Assembly (NCBI RefSeq): GCF_009690625.1
Contig: NZ_CP033878.1
Span: forward strand, 1,674,001 to 1,738,000
Source of the DNA: Halorhabdus sp. CBA1104
GTDB lineage: Archaea > Halobacteriota > Halobacteria > Halobacteriales > Haloarculaceae
DNA length: 64,000 nt
Reading direction: 5' to 3'
Numbering within the stretch: the stretch's first letter is position 1; every line of letters begins with the position of its first letter. Shown here piece after piece: positions 52,336 through 60,531 of this stretch. The notes beneath the pieces were generated by a model, which was given only the letters and a program-made list of their open reading frames with translations, ran no database searches and was not told where the DNA came from. The translations under genes and the position numbers were made by a program.

Positions 52336-55116
52336 ATGACACAGCTACCATCGAAGCTCACGGCAGTCGGCCTGACACTGCTGATGGTGCTTTCGGTCCT
52401 CGCAGTGCCCGTCGCGGCACAGCCGTCAGCCACCCTCACAGCGTCAGATGCGCCGGACTCCGTGAGTCCCGGACAGACGTTTGACGTAACGTATACATTG
52501 ACTAACAACGGTGACGAAGCAGCCAGTAGTGGCGCTATCGAAGTCTCGCTTCCCGACGGAGTCTCCGTCGAGAACGTGGAAGGAGCCGGATCGGGATCGC
52601 CCACCCGGTTCTTCCTGAGTCCGCCTGCTGCAGGCGAATCGGTTGACGTAACCTACACGTTCGCCGTCGCGAGCGACGCGAGCGGCGACCTTAGCATCGA
52701 CGCGGAAGCCACGCTCGGCGACAGCTCCAGCACCGCCACGACCGACGTCACTGTCCAAGCGGACGACGGTGGCGACGGTGACGACGGTGACGAATCCACG
52801 GGGGTCGACGCCGACGCTGAATTCACGAAAGAGCAGCTGAACAACAACCCCGTCGTCTTCCAGGGACAGGTCGTTGCAGTGTCCGGATTCAACGGGCTCG
52901 ATGAGGTTCAGCTCCGCTCGGGCAGCCCCGACGATGGCTCTTTCGAGGAGTACCTCACTCCGAACGATAATGGCATTGTCACCGTCGATACGTCCGAATA
53001 CGGTGACAGCCTCTTCATCCGCGCACAGGGAACGAACTACGGTCCCTTCGAGGTTGGCACGCAGAACGTCGACTTCGAGTTCGCAGAGGACACGGTGAAC
53101 CAGGGCGCCTCGACGACGCTCGACTTCACTGACGACAACCGCGGCGCTGCCGTCGCAGTTGACGTGAGTGCAGACGGGCTCGACGAGGACGATCTCCTGT
53201 CGATCTTCCCCAGCGCGACCGAAGGCGCTGAGGCGGACGACGGAACGGTCCGAGTCGCTGACTTCACCGAAGAGGAGAGCCGCGATGCGAACTTCGACGG
53301 CATCGACACCGGTGACTACGAATTCGCGATCTCGGTCGTTGACACGACCGCAGAAGACACGGCTTCGATCACGGTCGAATCGTCGAGTGTCGGTCAGGCT
53401 CAGTTCACCCAGACCGTCTTCGAGGAAGAGCGTGGTGACGTCGCTGACATGGTCGTCGAGTTCACCGGTGACGGTGAAACGGCGAACATCACGCTCGGTA
53501 GCGAAGAAGCTGGCTACATGGCGAACCTCGAAGTAGCAGACGGTAACGACGACGATCAGGTCACGGTTGAGTGGAACACCTACACCGCTAACGGAGCCGG
53601 TGAATTCTCTGTTGCAGAAGGTGATGACTCCCTGACCGTCAACTCCATCGAGACAGATATCGGTGGTGGCCCTGACGACGTCATCGAAACGGGCAACTAC
53701 GACCTTGAGGCAGACGGTCCTGACGCAGACACGGATGTCGAGACTGTCTCCACGGTGTCGGTCCAACCGCGCTCGACCGACGGAGCAAGCCTCTGGACTG
53801 CGCCCCGAGATACTGACTTCGAAGAGGTCGACGACATCACGAGTGCGATTGACGAGGGTACGCTGACGCAGGACTCCTCGATCGCCGCACAGGACAAACT
53901 CGTCGTCCAACTCGAGGCAAGCGGCCTCGAAGGCGGTCTCGCTGAGTACGACTCGTTCGTTGACTTCGTCAGCAGTTCGGATGCCGTCTCGATGGCAGTC
54001 GAACAGACGAACCCCGTCATGAACTCCCAGCCGAAGACGATCCCGCTCGACGACAACGGCGTGTCGACGATCACCAACGCCGATGACAACGAGTACTTCA
54101 TCGTCTTCGATCTGTCGACCGCTGGGCCCAACGGAACGCCGAGTGACTTCGACACGCGTGACGAGTACGAAACGAAGTTCACAGTCAACGAGAACGAAGA
54201 CGGACTGGCCGAAAGCGATCAGACCGTCAGCGCCGCGTGGGACTACGATGCCCGCACGGCCACCGTTGACACGGGCGAAAATGATATGGTGCAGGTATCA
54301 GCTGCCTCCGACCAGGTAGTCTCCGGGACCACCACGGTCGCAGCTGGTTCCGAGATCAGCCTTCGCGTGCGGAGTACGTCAGACGCTGAGTCCTTCCTCT
54401 TCCCAGCAACGACAACTGTCGAAGCTGGTGAGAACGGACAGAACGTCTGGTCACACAGCTTCGACTTCAGTGAGAAGAAAACGGACACGTCCTTTACGAT
54501 CAATGTCCGCGACTCTCAGTCCACGCAGCTGACTGACGGAAAAGTCGATGGCAAAATCGTCGCAGCACCGACTGCGTCGGTCACCTTCGACGACCAAGAG
54601 ACGACCAGCGGTGAAATCGTCGTCCTGTCGTCCGCTGAGCTCAGCCGCGGAGGCTTCGTCGCCATCCACAACGCTGACGGCGACATCGTCGGCACGACTG
54701 GATACCTCAACGCCGGCGAAGAGCACACCAACGTGCGCGTGCTCCTCAACGAGCCGATGTCGGAGGGTGCTGAACTCACCGCCATGCCGCACATGGATGA
54801 GGACAACAACGCGCAGTTCGATGCGAGCACCGACGGCCCGTACATGGCCGATGGCTCGCCCGTGACGGACTCCGCGCAGGTCGCGCTCCCGACAGAGACC
54901 GCGACGGAAACGGCAACCGAGACGGCAACCGAGACGGCAACCGAGACGGCAACCGAGACGGCAACCGAGACGGCAACCGAGACGGAGACCGCAACCATGA
55001 CGGAAACCGAAACGGAAACCGAGACGACCACCACTAGCGGGCCTGGCTTCACGGCTGTGCTCGCTGTGCTGGCGCTGATCGGCGCTGCACTGCTCGCGGT
55101 CCGCCGCGACCAGTAA
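52336..55116 (+). CDS. PGF-CTERM anchored surface glycoprotein with DUF7282-like domain
   Basis: A 926-residue exported protein. Its signal peptide TAVGLTLLMVLSVLAVPVAA is followed by a CARDB/DUF11-type domain (APDSVSPGQTFDVTYTLTNN, residues 36-135) and an acidic linker. A long beta-rich region comes next (NNNPVVFQGQVVAVSGFNG; VNQGASTTLDFTDDNRGAAV). Residues about 730-850 (ASVTFDDQETTSGEIVVLSS; GGFVAIHNADGDIVGTTGYL) look like a DUF7282 domain. A Thr/Glu repeat linker leads to the PGF-CTERM signal SGPGFTAVLAVLALIGAALL, then VRRDQ, implying archaeosortase A processing and lipid anchoring. It may be the wall-bound partner of the dockerin proteins, but no cohesin is certain. Confidence 0.88.
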   Translation: MTQLPSKLTAVGLTLLMVLSVLAVPVAAQPSATLTASDAPDSVSPGQTFDVTYTLTNNGDEAASSGAIEVSLPDGVSVENVEGAGSGSPTRFFLSPPAAGESVDVTYTFAVASDASGDLSIDAEATLGDSSSTATTDVTVQADDGGDGDDGDESTGVDADAEFTKEQLNNNPVVFQGQVVAVSGFNGLDEVQLRSGSPDDGSFEEYLTPNDNGIVTVDTSEYGDSLFIRAQGTNYGPFEVGTQNVDFEFAEDTVNQGASTTLDFTDDNRGAAVAVDVSADGLDEDDLLSIFPSATEGAEADDGTVRVADFTEEESRDANFDGIDTGDYEFAISVVDTTAEDTASITVESSSVGQAQFTQTVFEEERGDVADMVVEFTGDGETANITLGSEEAGYMANLEVADGNDDDQVTVEWNTYTANGAGEFSVAEGDDSLTVNSIETDIGGGPDDVIETGNYDLEADGPDADTDVETVSTVSVQPRSTDGASLWTAPRDTDFEEVDDITSAIDEGTLTQDSSIAAQDKLVVQLEASGLEGGLAEYDSFVDFVSSSDAVSMAVEQTNPVMNSQPKTIPLDDNGVSTITNADDNEYFIVFDLSTAGPNGTPSDFDTRDEYETKFTVNENEDGLAESDQTVSAAWDYDARTATVDTGENDMVQVSAASDQVVSGTTTVAAGSEISLRVRSTSDAESFLFPATTTVEAGENGQNVWSHSFDFSEKKTDTSFTINVRDSQSTQLTDGKVDGKIVAAPTASVTFDDQETTSGEIVVLSSAELSRGGFVAIHNADGDIVGTTGYLNAGEEHTNVRVLLNEPMSEGAELTAMPHMDEDNNAQFDASTDGPYMADGSPVTDSAQVALPTETATETATETATETATETATETATETATETETATMTETETETETTTTSGPGFTAVLAVLALIGAALLAVRRDQ
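54912..54983 (+). repeat. Six perfect 12-bp tandem repeats inside the surface glycoprotein gene
   Basis: GGCAACCGAGAC repeated six times without mismatch, encoding the (Ala-Thr-Glu-Thr) stalk before the PGF-CTERM segment; degenerate units continue on both sides. Perfect identity of synonymous positions indicates recent slippage or unequal exchange, so stalk length probably varies between strains. Confidence 0.9.
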
Positions 55117-55143
55117 CGCACCTGATCGGCACTAACGACGACT

Positions 55144-55188
55144 AACCGCCGAAAGCGGTTCCGATTTGCCGCGCGGTTTTTCATTTTT
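55144..55188 (+). terminator. Terminator after the surface glycoprotein operon
   Basis: AACCGC (55144-55149) pairs with GCGGTT (55155-55160) across cgaaa. It is followed by T-rich stretches GGTTTTTC (55176-55182) and TTTTTT (55184-55189). It lies 28 bases after the stop codon of the PGF-CTERM gene, as expected for intrinsic-type archaeal termination. Confidence 0.6.
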
Positions 55189-55295
55189 TGACCCACACGA
55201 GCGACGGCACCCGGCAGCGTGTCGGGACGGTCGCCCGCGAAGTGGCCGTAAGTCCTAATCCACTGGCCAGCATAGCGCCGCGTACGAACCCGGGC

Positions 55296-56162
55296 ATGAG
55301 TGAAGGCGAACGGAAATTGATGGACGACCGGGGCCAGTTTCTGGAAGCAGTCCAGAATGGGCGTGACGTCCAGGACGCCGACTGGACGCAATGTCGGATC
55401 GTGATTACGACGGCCCGGATCGTCCTCGTCACCGACGAGAAGCGGACGATTCCACTGGACGCGATCAGCGATGTCGGTGGCCGATACGACGTCAACCAGA
55501 ACGCAGCCGGCGTCGCCAGTTACGTGACCGTGCGAATCGAAAACGACGACGTCCTCCTCCTGCGCGCCCCGGAACAAGACGAGTTCGAGACCGATCTCTA
55601 TCGCGCCTTCATCGACAACACGATCCTGTACGTCCAGCACCCGGCAGTCAAAGGCGGCGTCGTACAGGGGACCGAATGGCAGCGGGCGAAGGTGAAACTC
55701 ACCGACGGAGCGATCCAACTGGCGATAGAAGATGGCCAGTACGTCACGATCGGCCGGGACGATATCGGCGACGTCGAGAGCGACGACCAGCAGGTCAATG
55801 GGACAGAACGGCGCGTGTTCGAGGTCGAGCATACCGACGAAGACGGCACGAGTGTCGAGACCCACCTCACGGGCGAGGCCAAGCAGGTCACGATTCTTCA
55901 AGAGGTACTCCAAGAGGGTGCAGAACGCAACCAGGCGAATCTCGACCTTTCTCCGGTCGAACAGCAAGTTATCATGGCGCTGCACTCGGGTGTCTCCCCG
56001 TTCGATCTGCCGGATTTCGTCGAGACGGATGTCGAAGAGGTCGAAGAGATCTTCGACCGGTTGATCGAACTCGACGTCATCGAGACGGTTCGGGAACGGA
56101 CGGAAGTCGAGATGACCTCGCGAGGGCGCCAGGTTGCAAGCGAAGAGATGGGCAATCAGTAG
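55296..56162 (+). CDS. cheF: Taxis protein CheF, second paralogue
   Basis: A 288-residue CheF/DUF439 homologue of the protein at 41552-42412. It opens MSEGERKLMDDRGQFLEAVQ and shares DADWTQCRIVITTARIVLV, YVQHPAVKGGVVQGTEWQRA, VEVEHTDEDGTSVETHLTGE-like sequence and QQVIMALHSGVSPFDLPDFV in the same order. Haloarchaea with two cheF copies use them in archaellum switching and phototaxis/chemotaxis. Its isolation from che genes and its position on the far side of the surface-protein cluster are unusual. Monocistronic, 54 bases before the nucleotidyltransferase gene. Confidence 0.88.
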   Translation: MSEGERKLMDDRGQFLEAVQNGRDVQDADWTQCRIVITTARIVLVTDEKRTIPLDAISDVGGRYDVNQNAAGVASYVTVRIENDDVLLLRAPEQDEFETDLYRAFIDNTILYVQHPAVKGGVVQGTEWQRAKVKLTDGAIQLAIEDGQYVTIGRDDIGDVESDDQQVNGTERRVFEVEHTDEDGTSVETHLTGEAKQVTILQEVLQEGAERNQANLDLSPVEQQVIMALHSGVSPFDLPDFVETDVEEVEEIFDRLIELDVIETVRERTEVEMTSRGRQVASEEMGNQ

Positions 56163-56216
56163 GAGTGAGGTGTCCGTACCCAGAACGTTCAAACGGGAGC
56201 CACGCTTGCCACCGGC

Positions 56217-57410
56217 ATGAGCAGGCAGACGGCAGTCGTCCTCGCGGCCGGCGAAGGGACCCGACTGCGCCCGCTGACGCGCAACCGGCCAAAACCAATG
56301 TTACCGGCGGGAAACCGCCCGATCCTCGAACACGTTCTGGATGGGCTCGTCGAGACGGGGGTCGAAGAGATCGTCCTCGTCGTCGGGTACAAACGCGACC
56401 GGGTCCAAAATCACTTCGGCCCCAGCTATCGCGGTCGGCCGATTACCTACGTTCGACAGGACAAACAACTCGGGAGCGGGCACGCGCTCTTAGAAGCGAA
56501 AGCGGCTGTCGGAGGGTCGTTCCTCGTCGTCAACGGCGATACGCTGATCGATCCGTCGATCGTCCAAGCTGTCAGTACTGCCTTCGAGACCAGTCAGGCA
56601 CTCGGGACACTGGCCGTCTTGGACGGTCCGAATCCCCACGAGTACGGTGCCGTCGAAGTCGACGGAGAAATAGTCACTGATATTGTCGAAAAGCCCGACG
56701 CCGACGACTATCGACTGATCAACGCAGGCGTCTATGCGTTCGAACAGGATATTTTCGACATCATCGAATCGACGCCCCGGACCCACGGTGAACTGGGCCT
56801 GACCGAGCCCCTCAGTCACGTACTCGAGGACGAACGAATAGAGGCAGTCGAAACGGACGGGAGTTGGGTCGACGCCACGTATCCGTGGGATCTCCTCGAG
56901 TTGACAGGGGAAGTGTTGAGAAGAGGTATCTCCGCTCTCCCCGAGCAAAGACGGGGTGTCTGGATCGCAGACAGCGCCCGCGTCCACGAAACGGCGACTG
57001 TCCGGCCACCGGCGGTGATTGGCCCGGACAGCGAAGTCGGGCCAGGCGCAGTGCTCGGGCCGACAGTGGCACTCGGCCGGAACGTTACCGTGGAAGCGAA
57101 CGCGACAGTCGGTCGGTCCGTCCTCGATGACGATACGCGCGTCGGCCCCGGTAGCACGCTACTCGACACCGTCACCGGCCAGAACGTGCAAGTGGGGGCT
57201 GGCAGCGTCGTCCCTGGCGGTCCCGGATCGGTCGAGGTCGGCGACGAAATCTTCCGTGATCGGCCGCTCGGTGCGCTGCTTGCCGACCGTGTACAGGCCG
57301 ACGGCGGGGTGACAGTCGATCCCGGCACGCTGGTCGGGCCGAATGCCTATCTGGCAACCGGCGTCACCGTCAGCGGTCGCGTGCCCGCAAACGCGGAGGT
57401 GCGTCGGTAA
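56217..57410 (+). CDS. Bifunctional sugar-1-phosphate nucleotidylyltransferase/acetyltransferase (GlmU-like)
   Basis: A 397-residue enzyme activating a sugar-1-phosphate to an NDP-sugar. The N-terminal nucleotidyltransferase has AVVLAAGEGTRLRPLTRNRP, then KPMLPAGNRP and FLVVNGDTLIDPS. The second half is a left-handed beta-helix (TATVRPPAVIGPDSEVGPGA, VLGPTVALGRNVTVEANATV) with hexapeptide repeats, the acetyl-CoA-dependent acetyltransferase fold. With glmS immediately downstream (one-base overlap TAATG), the likely product is UDP-N-acetylglucosamine for glycan synthesis. A glucose- or other sugar-specific enzyme is also possible. Confidence 0.9.
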   Translation: MSRQTAVVLAAGEGTRLRPLTRNRPKPMLPAGNRPILEHVLDGLVETGVEEIVLVVGYKRDRVQNHFGPSYRGRPITYVRQDKQLGSGHALLEAKAAVGGSFLVVNGDTLIDPSIVQAVSTAFETSQALGTLAVLDGPNPHEYGAVEVDGEIVTDIVEKPDADDYRLINAGVYAFEQDIFDIIESTPRTHGELGLTEPLSHVLEDERIEAVETDGSWVDATYPWDLLELTGEVLRRGISALPEQRRGVWIADSARVHETATVRPPAVIGPDSEVGPGAVLGPTVALGRNVTVEANATVGRSVLDDDTRVGPGSTLLDTVTGQNVQVGAGSVVPGGPGSVEVGDEIFRDRPLGALLADRVQADGGVTVDPGTLVGPNAYLATGVTVSGRVPANAEVRR

Positions 57411-59215
57411 TGTGTGGGATCATCGGGTGCGTGGGCCACGGCGCCGACACGACCGACGTGTTGCTCGAAGGACTCTCGACCCTGGAGTACCGTGGATACG
57501 ACTCGGCAGGCGTCGCCGTCGCCAACGGCAGTGTCGATGTCGTCAAACAGGCAGGGACGATCGACGAGCTCGTTGCGACCGTGCAAGGAAACACGCCGGA
57601 CGGAGCGGTCGGGATCGGCCATACGCGCTGGAGTACCCACGGTCCGCCGACCGACGAGAACGCCCATCCCCACGTCGACTGTACTGGCGACGTCGCCGTT
57701 GTCCACAATGGAATCATCGAGAACTACCAGGCACTGCGGGAGCAACTCGAGGCCGAGGGCCACACCTTCGAGAGCGACACTGACACCGAAGTTGTGCCCC
57801 ATCTGATCGAGACGGAACTCGCGGGCGGGGACGCACCCGAGGCGGCCGTCAGGCGGGCCGTCGATCACCTGGAGGGGAGCTTCGCTGTAGCGGCCGTGAT
57901 CAGTGGGTGTGACGCGATCTTTGCCGCCAGACACGACTCGCCGCTCGTACTGGGACTCGACGAGACTGCGGGGGGCGACCACCATTATTACCTGGCCAGT
58001 GACGTCCCGGCGTTCCGAGAACACACTGATCGGGTGGTGTACCTGAACGACGGCGAGTTCACTCGTCTCGAACCCGACGGGTGGACCGTGACGACCCTGG
58101 CCGGCGAGCCCGTCGAGAAGGCCGTCGATACCGTCGAGTGGGATCCCGAGGAGACGGGCAAAGCCGGCTACGACCACTTCATGCAAAAGGAGATCAACGA
58201 GCAACCCAGGGCGTTGCGACAGTGTCTTTCGGAACGAGTCGACGAACTCGACGGTACGGTCGATATCGGTGATCTGGCGTATCTCAACCCACATGGCGTC
58301 CACCTCGTCGCCGCGGGAACGAGCTACCACGCGGCGCTGTACGGCGCGCAGTTGTTCCGGGCCGCAGGCGTTCCGGCCCAGGCGTACCTGGCTCACGAAT
58401 ATGCGACCGGGACGCCACCGATCGGTGACGAACTGGTGATCGGGGTGACCCAGAGTGGGGAGACAGCCGATACGCTGTCGGCACTGCGTGGGGCACGCGC
58501 CCGCGGTGCGCGGACACTCGCAGTGACGAACGTCGTCGGGTCGACCGCCGCCCGGGAGTGTGACGATGCCTTCTACATCAAAGCCGGCCCGGAGATCGGC
58601 GTCGCCGCGACCAAGACCTTCGCCTCCCAGCTCGTGGCGCTGAACACACTGTCGATCGGCATGGCCCCAAGCAAGGACGATCGAGAGGCGATCGCGGCGT
58701 TGCGGGACGTCCCCGCTGACGTCCAGCAAGTCCTCGATGAGTCCAACGTAGCGGCCGTCGCCGAACAGTATCTCGACAGCGAGGCCTATTTCTTCATCGG
58801 GCGTGGCCACCAGTATCCGGTCGCCCTGGAAGGGGCACTGAAGATGAAAGAGATCACGTACAAACACGCCGAAGGGTTTGCGGCCGGGGAGTTGAAACAC
58901 GGCCCCCTGGCGCTCGTAACGAGTGAGACACCCGTCTTCGCCGTGGTGACCGGTGAGGACGAACGCGCCCAAAAGACGATCGGGAACGTCAAAGAGGTCG
59001 AAGCGCGGGGCGCGCCCGTCGTCGCAGTAACCGACGGGGTGAGCGACGTCTCCCGGTACGCCGATCACGTCCTCTCGATTCCCGAAAGCTCGCCCCAGAC
59101 CGCGGCCGTGGTAGCGAACGTCCAGCTCCAGCTTGCGGCCTACCACACCGCCGCGAAACTGGGCCGGCCGATCGACAAACCGCGGAACCTGGCCAAGAGC
59201 GTAACTGTGGAGTAG
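57410..59215 (+). CDS. glmS: Glutamine--fructose-6-phosphate aminotransferase (isomerizing)
   Basis: A 601-residue enzyme making glucosamine-6-phosphate. The N-terminal glutaminase has the Cys2 nucleophile in MCGIIGCVGHGADTTD, with STLEYRGYDSAGVAVANG and IGHTRWSTHGPPTDENAHPH. Two SIS domains follow, with VHLVAAGTSYHAALYGAQLF, GVTQSGETADTLSALRGARA and FIGRGHQYPVALEGALKMKE, ending PIDKPRNLAKSVTVE. The length is normal. It is coupled to the GlmU-like gene and precedes the glycan epimerase genes, so it supplies amino sugars for surface glycans. Confidence 0.96.
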   Translation: MCGIIGCVGHGADTTDVLLEGLSTLEYRGYDSAGVAVANGSVDVVKQAGTIDELVATVQGNTPDGAVGIGHTRWSTHGPPTDENAHPHVDCTGDVAVVHNGIIENYQALREQLEAEGHTFESDTDTEVVPHLIETELAGGDAPEAAVRRAVDHLEGSFAVAAVISGCDAIFAARHDSPLVLGLDETAGGDHHYYLASDVPAFREHTDRVVYLNDGEFTRLEPDGWTVTTLAGEPVEKAVDTVEWDPEETGKAGYDHFMQKEINEQPRALRQCLSERVDELDGTVDIGDLAYLNPHGVHLVAAGTSYHAALYGAQLFRAAGVPAQAYLAHEYATGTPPIGDELVIGVTQSGETADTLSALRGARARGARTLAVTNVVGSTAARECDDAFYIKAGPEIGVAATKTFASQLVALNTLSIGMAPSKDDREAIAALRDVPADVQQVLDESNVAAVAEQYLDSEAYFFIGRGHQYPVALEGALKMKEITYKHAEGFAAGELKHGPLALVTSETPVFAVVTGEDERAQKTIGNVKEVEARGAPVVAVTDGVSDVSRYADHVLSIPESSPQTAAVVANVQLQLAAYHTAAKLGRPIDKPRNLAKSVTVE

Positions 59216-59332
59216 CTGCCCACGACAGCGGCTTCAACGAGGTTCATTGTGTGGGGGCAGTGCTCCGCACGCCCATTCCGTGTCGCCCCGAAGCCCGGAC
59301 GGAGCCCCCGAACGGGAAGACTTATGCAGATA

Positions 59333-59353
59333 GTTACTCACGCCATGAGTAAC
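59333..59353. promoter_or_regulatory. TrmB operator over the start of the sulfoquinovose synthase-like gene
   Basis: An exact 8-base inverted repeat GTTACTCA-cgcca-TGAGTAAC, ending two bases before ATG 59356. It contains TACT-N8-GAGTA (59335-59351), which matches the published Halobacterium TrmB consensus TACT-N7-8-GAGTA. A TATA-like CTTATGC at 59321-59327 lies upstream, so the operator overlaps the expected transcription start, a position associated with repression. A TrmB-family gene is at 62540-63385. Confidence 0.75.
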
Positions 59354-59355
59354 AT

Positions 59356-60531
59356 ATGACGATACTCGTCACCGGCGGCGACGGCTACCTCGGGTGGCCG
59401 ACCGCCCTGCGGATCACGACTCGAAGCGACGACCGCGTACTCATCGTGGACAACTTCGCGCGCCGCGAATGGGTCGAAGAGGTCGGCGCTGTCAGTGGCG
59501 TCCCGATCGCGTCCATCGACGAGCGCATCGAGGCCGCCGAAGCTGTCCACGGCGTGCAGAATCTCTCCTTTGTCGAGGGCGATCTCACCGAGAAATCCTT
59601 CGTCGAGGAACTGCTCGCCGTCCACGAACCCGATGCGATCGTGCACACGGCGGCCCAGCCCTCCGCACCCTACTCCCAGATCAACGGCGAGCGGGCCAAC
59701 TACACCCAACACAACAACATGCAGGCGACGCGAAACCTGCTGTGGGGCCTGGAGGAAGCCGATCTAACTGACACCCACTTCATCGAAACGACGACCACCG
59801 GCGTCTACGGCGCTCCCGAGTTCCCGATCCCCGAGGGCGGAGCGACGATGGAAAATCAGGGCGAGGAAGACGAGGTGCCCTTCCCGGCGATGGCGGGCAG
59901 CTGGTACCACCTCACGAAGTCACACGACGCAGCAAACATGCGCCTGGCCCACTCCCAGTTCGACATCCCCATCTCGGACGTCCGAACGGCGATTACCTAC
60001 GGGACCGAGACTGAGGAGACCGCCGCCGACCCGCGGCTTGCCACGCGCTTTGACTTCGATTACTACTTCGGCGTCGTCGCCCACCGCTTTGCCGCCCAGG
60101 CGATCGCGGGCTATCCGATGACCGTCTACGGCAAAGGCGAGCAACGAAAGCCCTTCATCGCCCTGGAAGACGCCGTCGAGGGCCTGGCACGACTCGCGCT
60201 CGCCGATCCCGACGAGCGACCCGACGATCACGTCGTCTACAACCAGGTGACGCGGGCGATCTCGATCGTCGAAGTAGCCGAGACGATCGCCGAGGTAGCC
60301 GGCGAGTACGAGCTGGACGTCGCCGTCGAGCACTTCGAGAACCCGCGTGACGAGGACGAGACCCACAAGATGGAGATCGAGAACGACCGCTACGCCGACC
60401 TGATCGACGGTCAGGGCACGACCTTCGAAGAGGGCGTCCGGTCGATCCTCGGGACGCTCCTCGAGTACGACGACCGGATTGGGGCCCACGAAGATCGGTT
60501 CCTCCCGGGCGTGTTGACCGACGATGAGTGA
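59356..60531 (+). CDS. agl3: UDP-sulfoquinovose synthase-like NAD-dependent epimerase (SQD1/Agl3 type)
   Basis: A 391-residue extended short-chain dehydrogenase. The NAD motif TILVTGGDGYLGWPTALRI is near the N-terminus. HTAAQPSAPYSQINGERANY followed by TQHNNMQATRNLLWG, the ETTTTGVYGAPEF strand, GSWYHLTKSHDAANM (YxxxK catalytic pair) and GYPMTVYGKGEQRKPFIALE follow plant SQD1 block by block. It should convert UDP-glucose plus sulfite to UDP-sulfoquinovose, a sugar of some archaeal N-glycans and of sulfolipids. First gene of a three-epimerase operon, overlapping the next by 8 bases, with a TrmB site at its start. Confidence 0.82.
   Translation: MTILVTGGDGYLGWPTALRITTRSDDRVLIVDNFARREWVEEVGAVSGVPIASIDERIEAAEAVHGVQNLSFVEGDLTEKSFVEELLAVHEPDAIVHTAAQPSAPYSQINGERANYTQHNNMQATRNLLWGLEEADLTDTHFIETTTTGVYGAPEFPIPEGGATMENQGEEDEVPFPAMAGSWYHLTKSHDAANMRLAHSQFDIPISDVRTAITYGTETEETAADPRLATRFDFDYYFGVVAHRFAAQAIAGYPMTVYGKGEQRKPFIALEDAVEGLARLALADPDERPDDHVVYNQVTRAISIVEVAETIAEVAGEYELDVAVEHFENPRDEDETHKMEIENDRYADLIDGQGTTFEEGVRSILGTLLEYDDRIGAHEDRFLPGVLTDDE

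Noticed and set aside
54898-55030. CRISPR-like short repeat array
   Set aside because: The 12-bp units are contiguous, in frame and encode a Thr/Glu stalk; there are no spacers.
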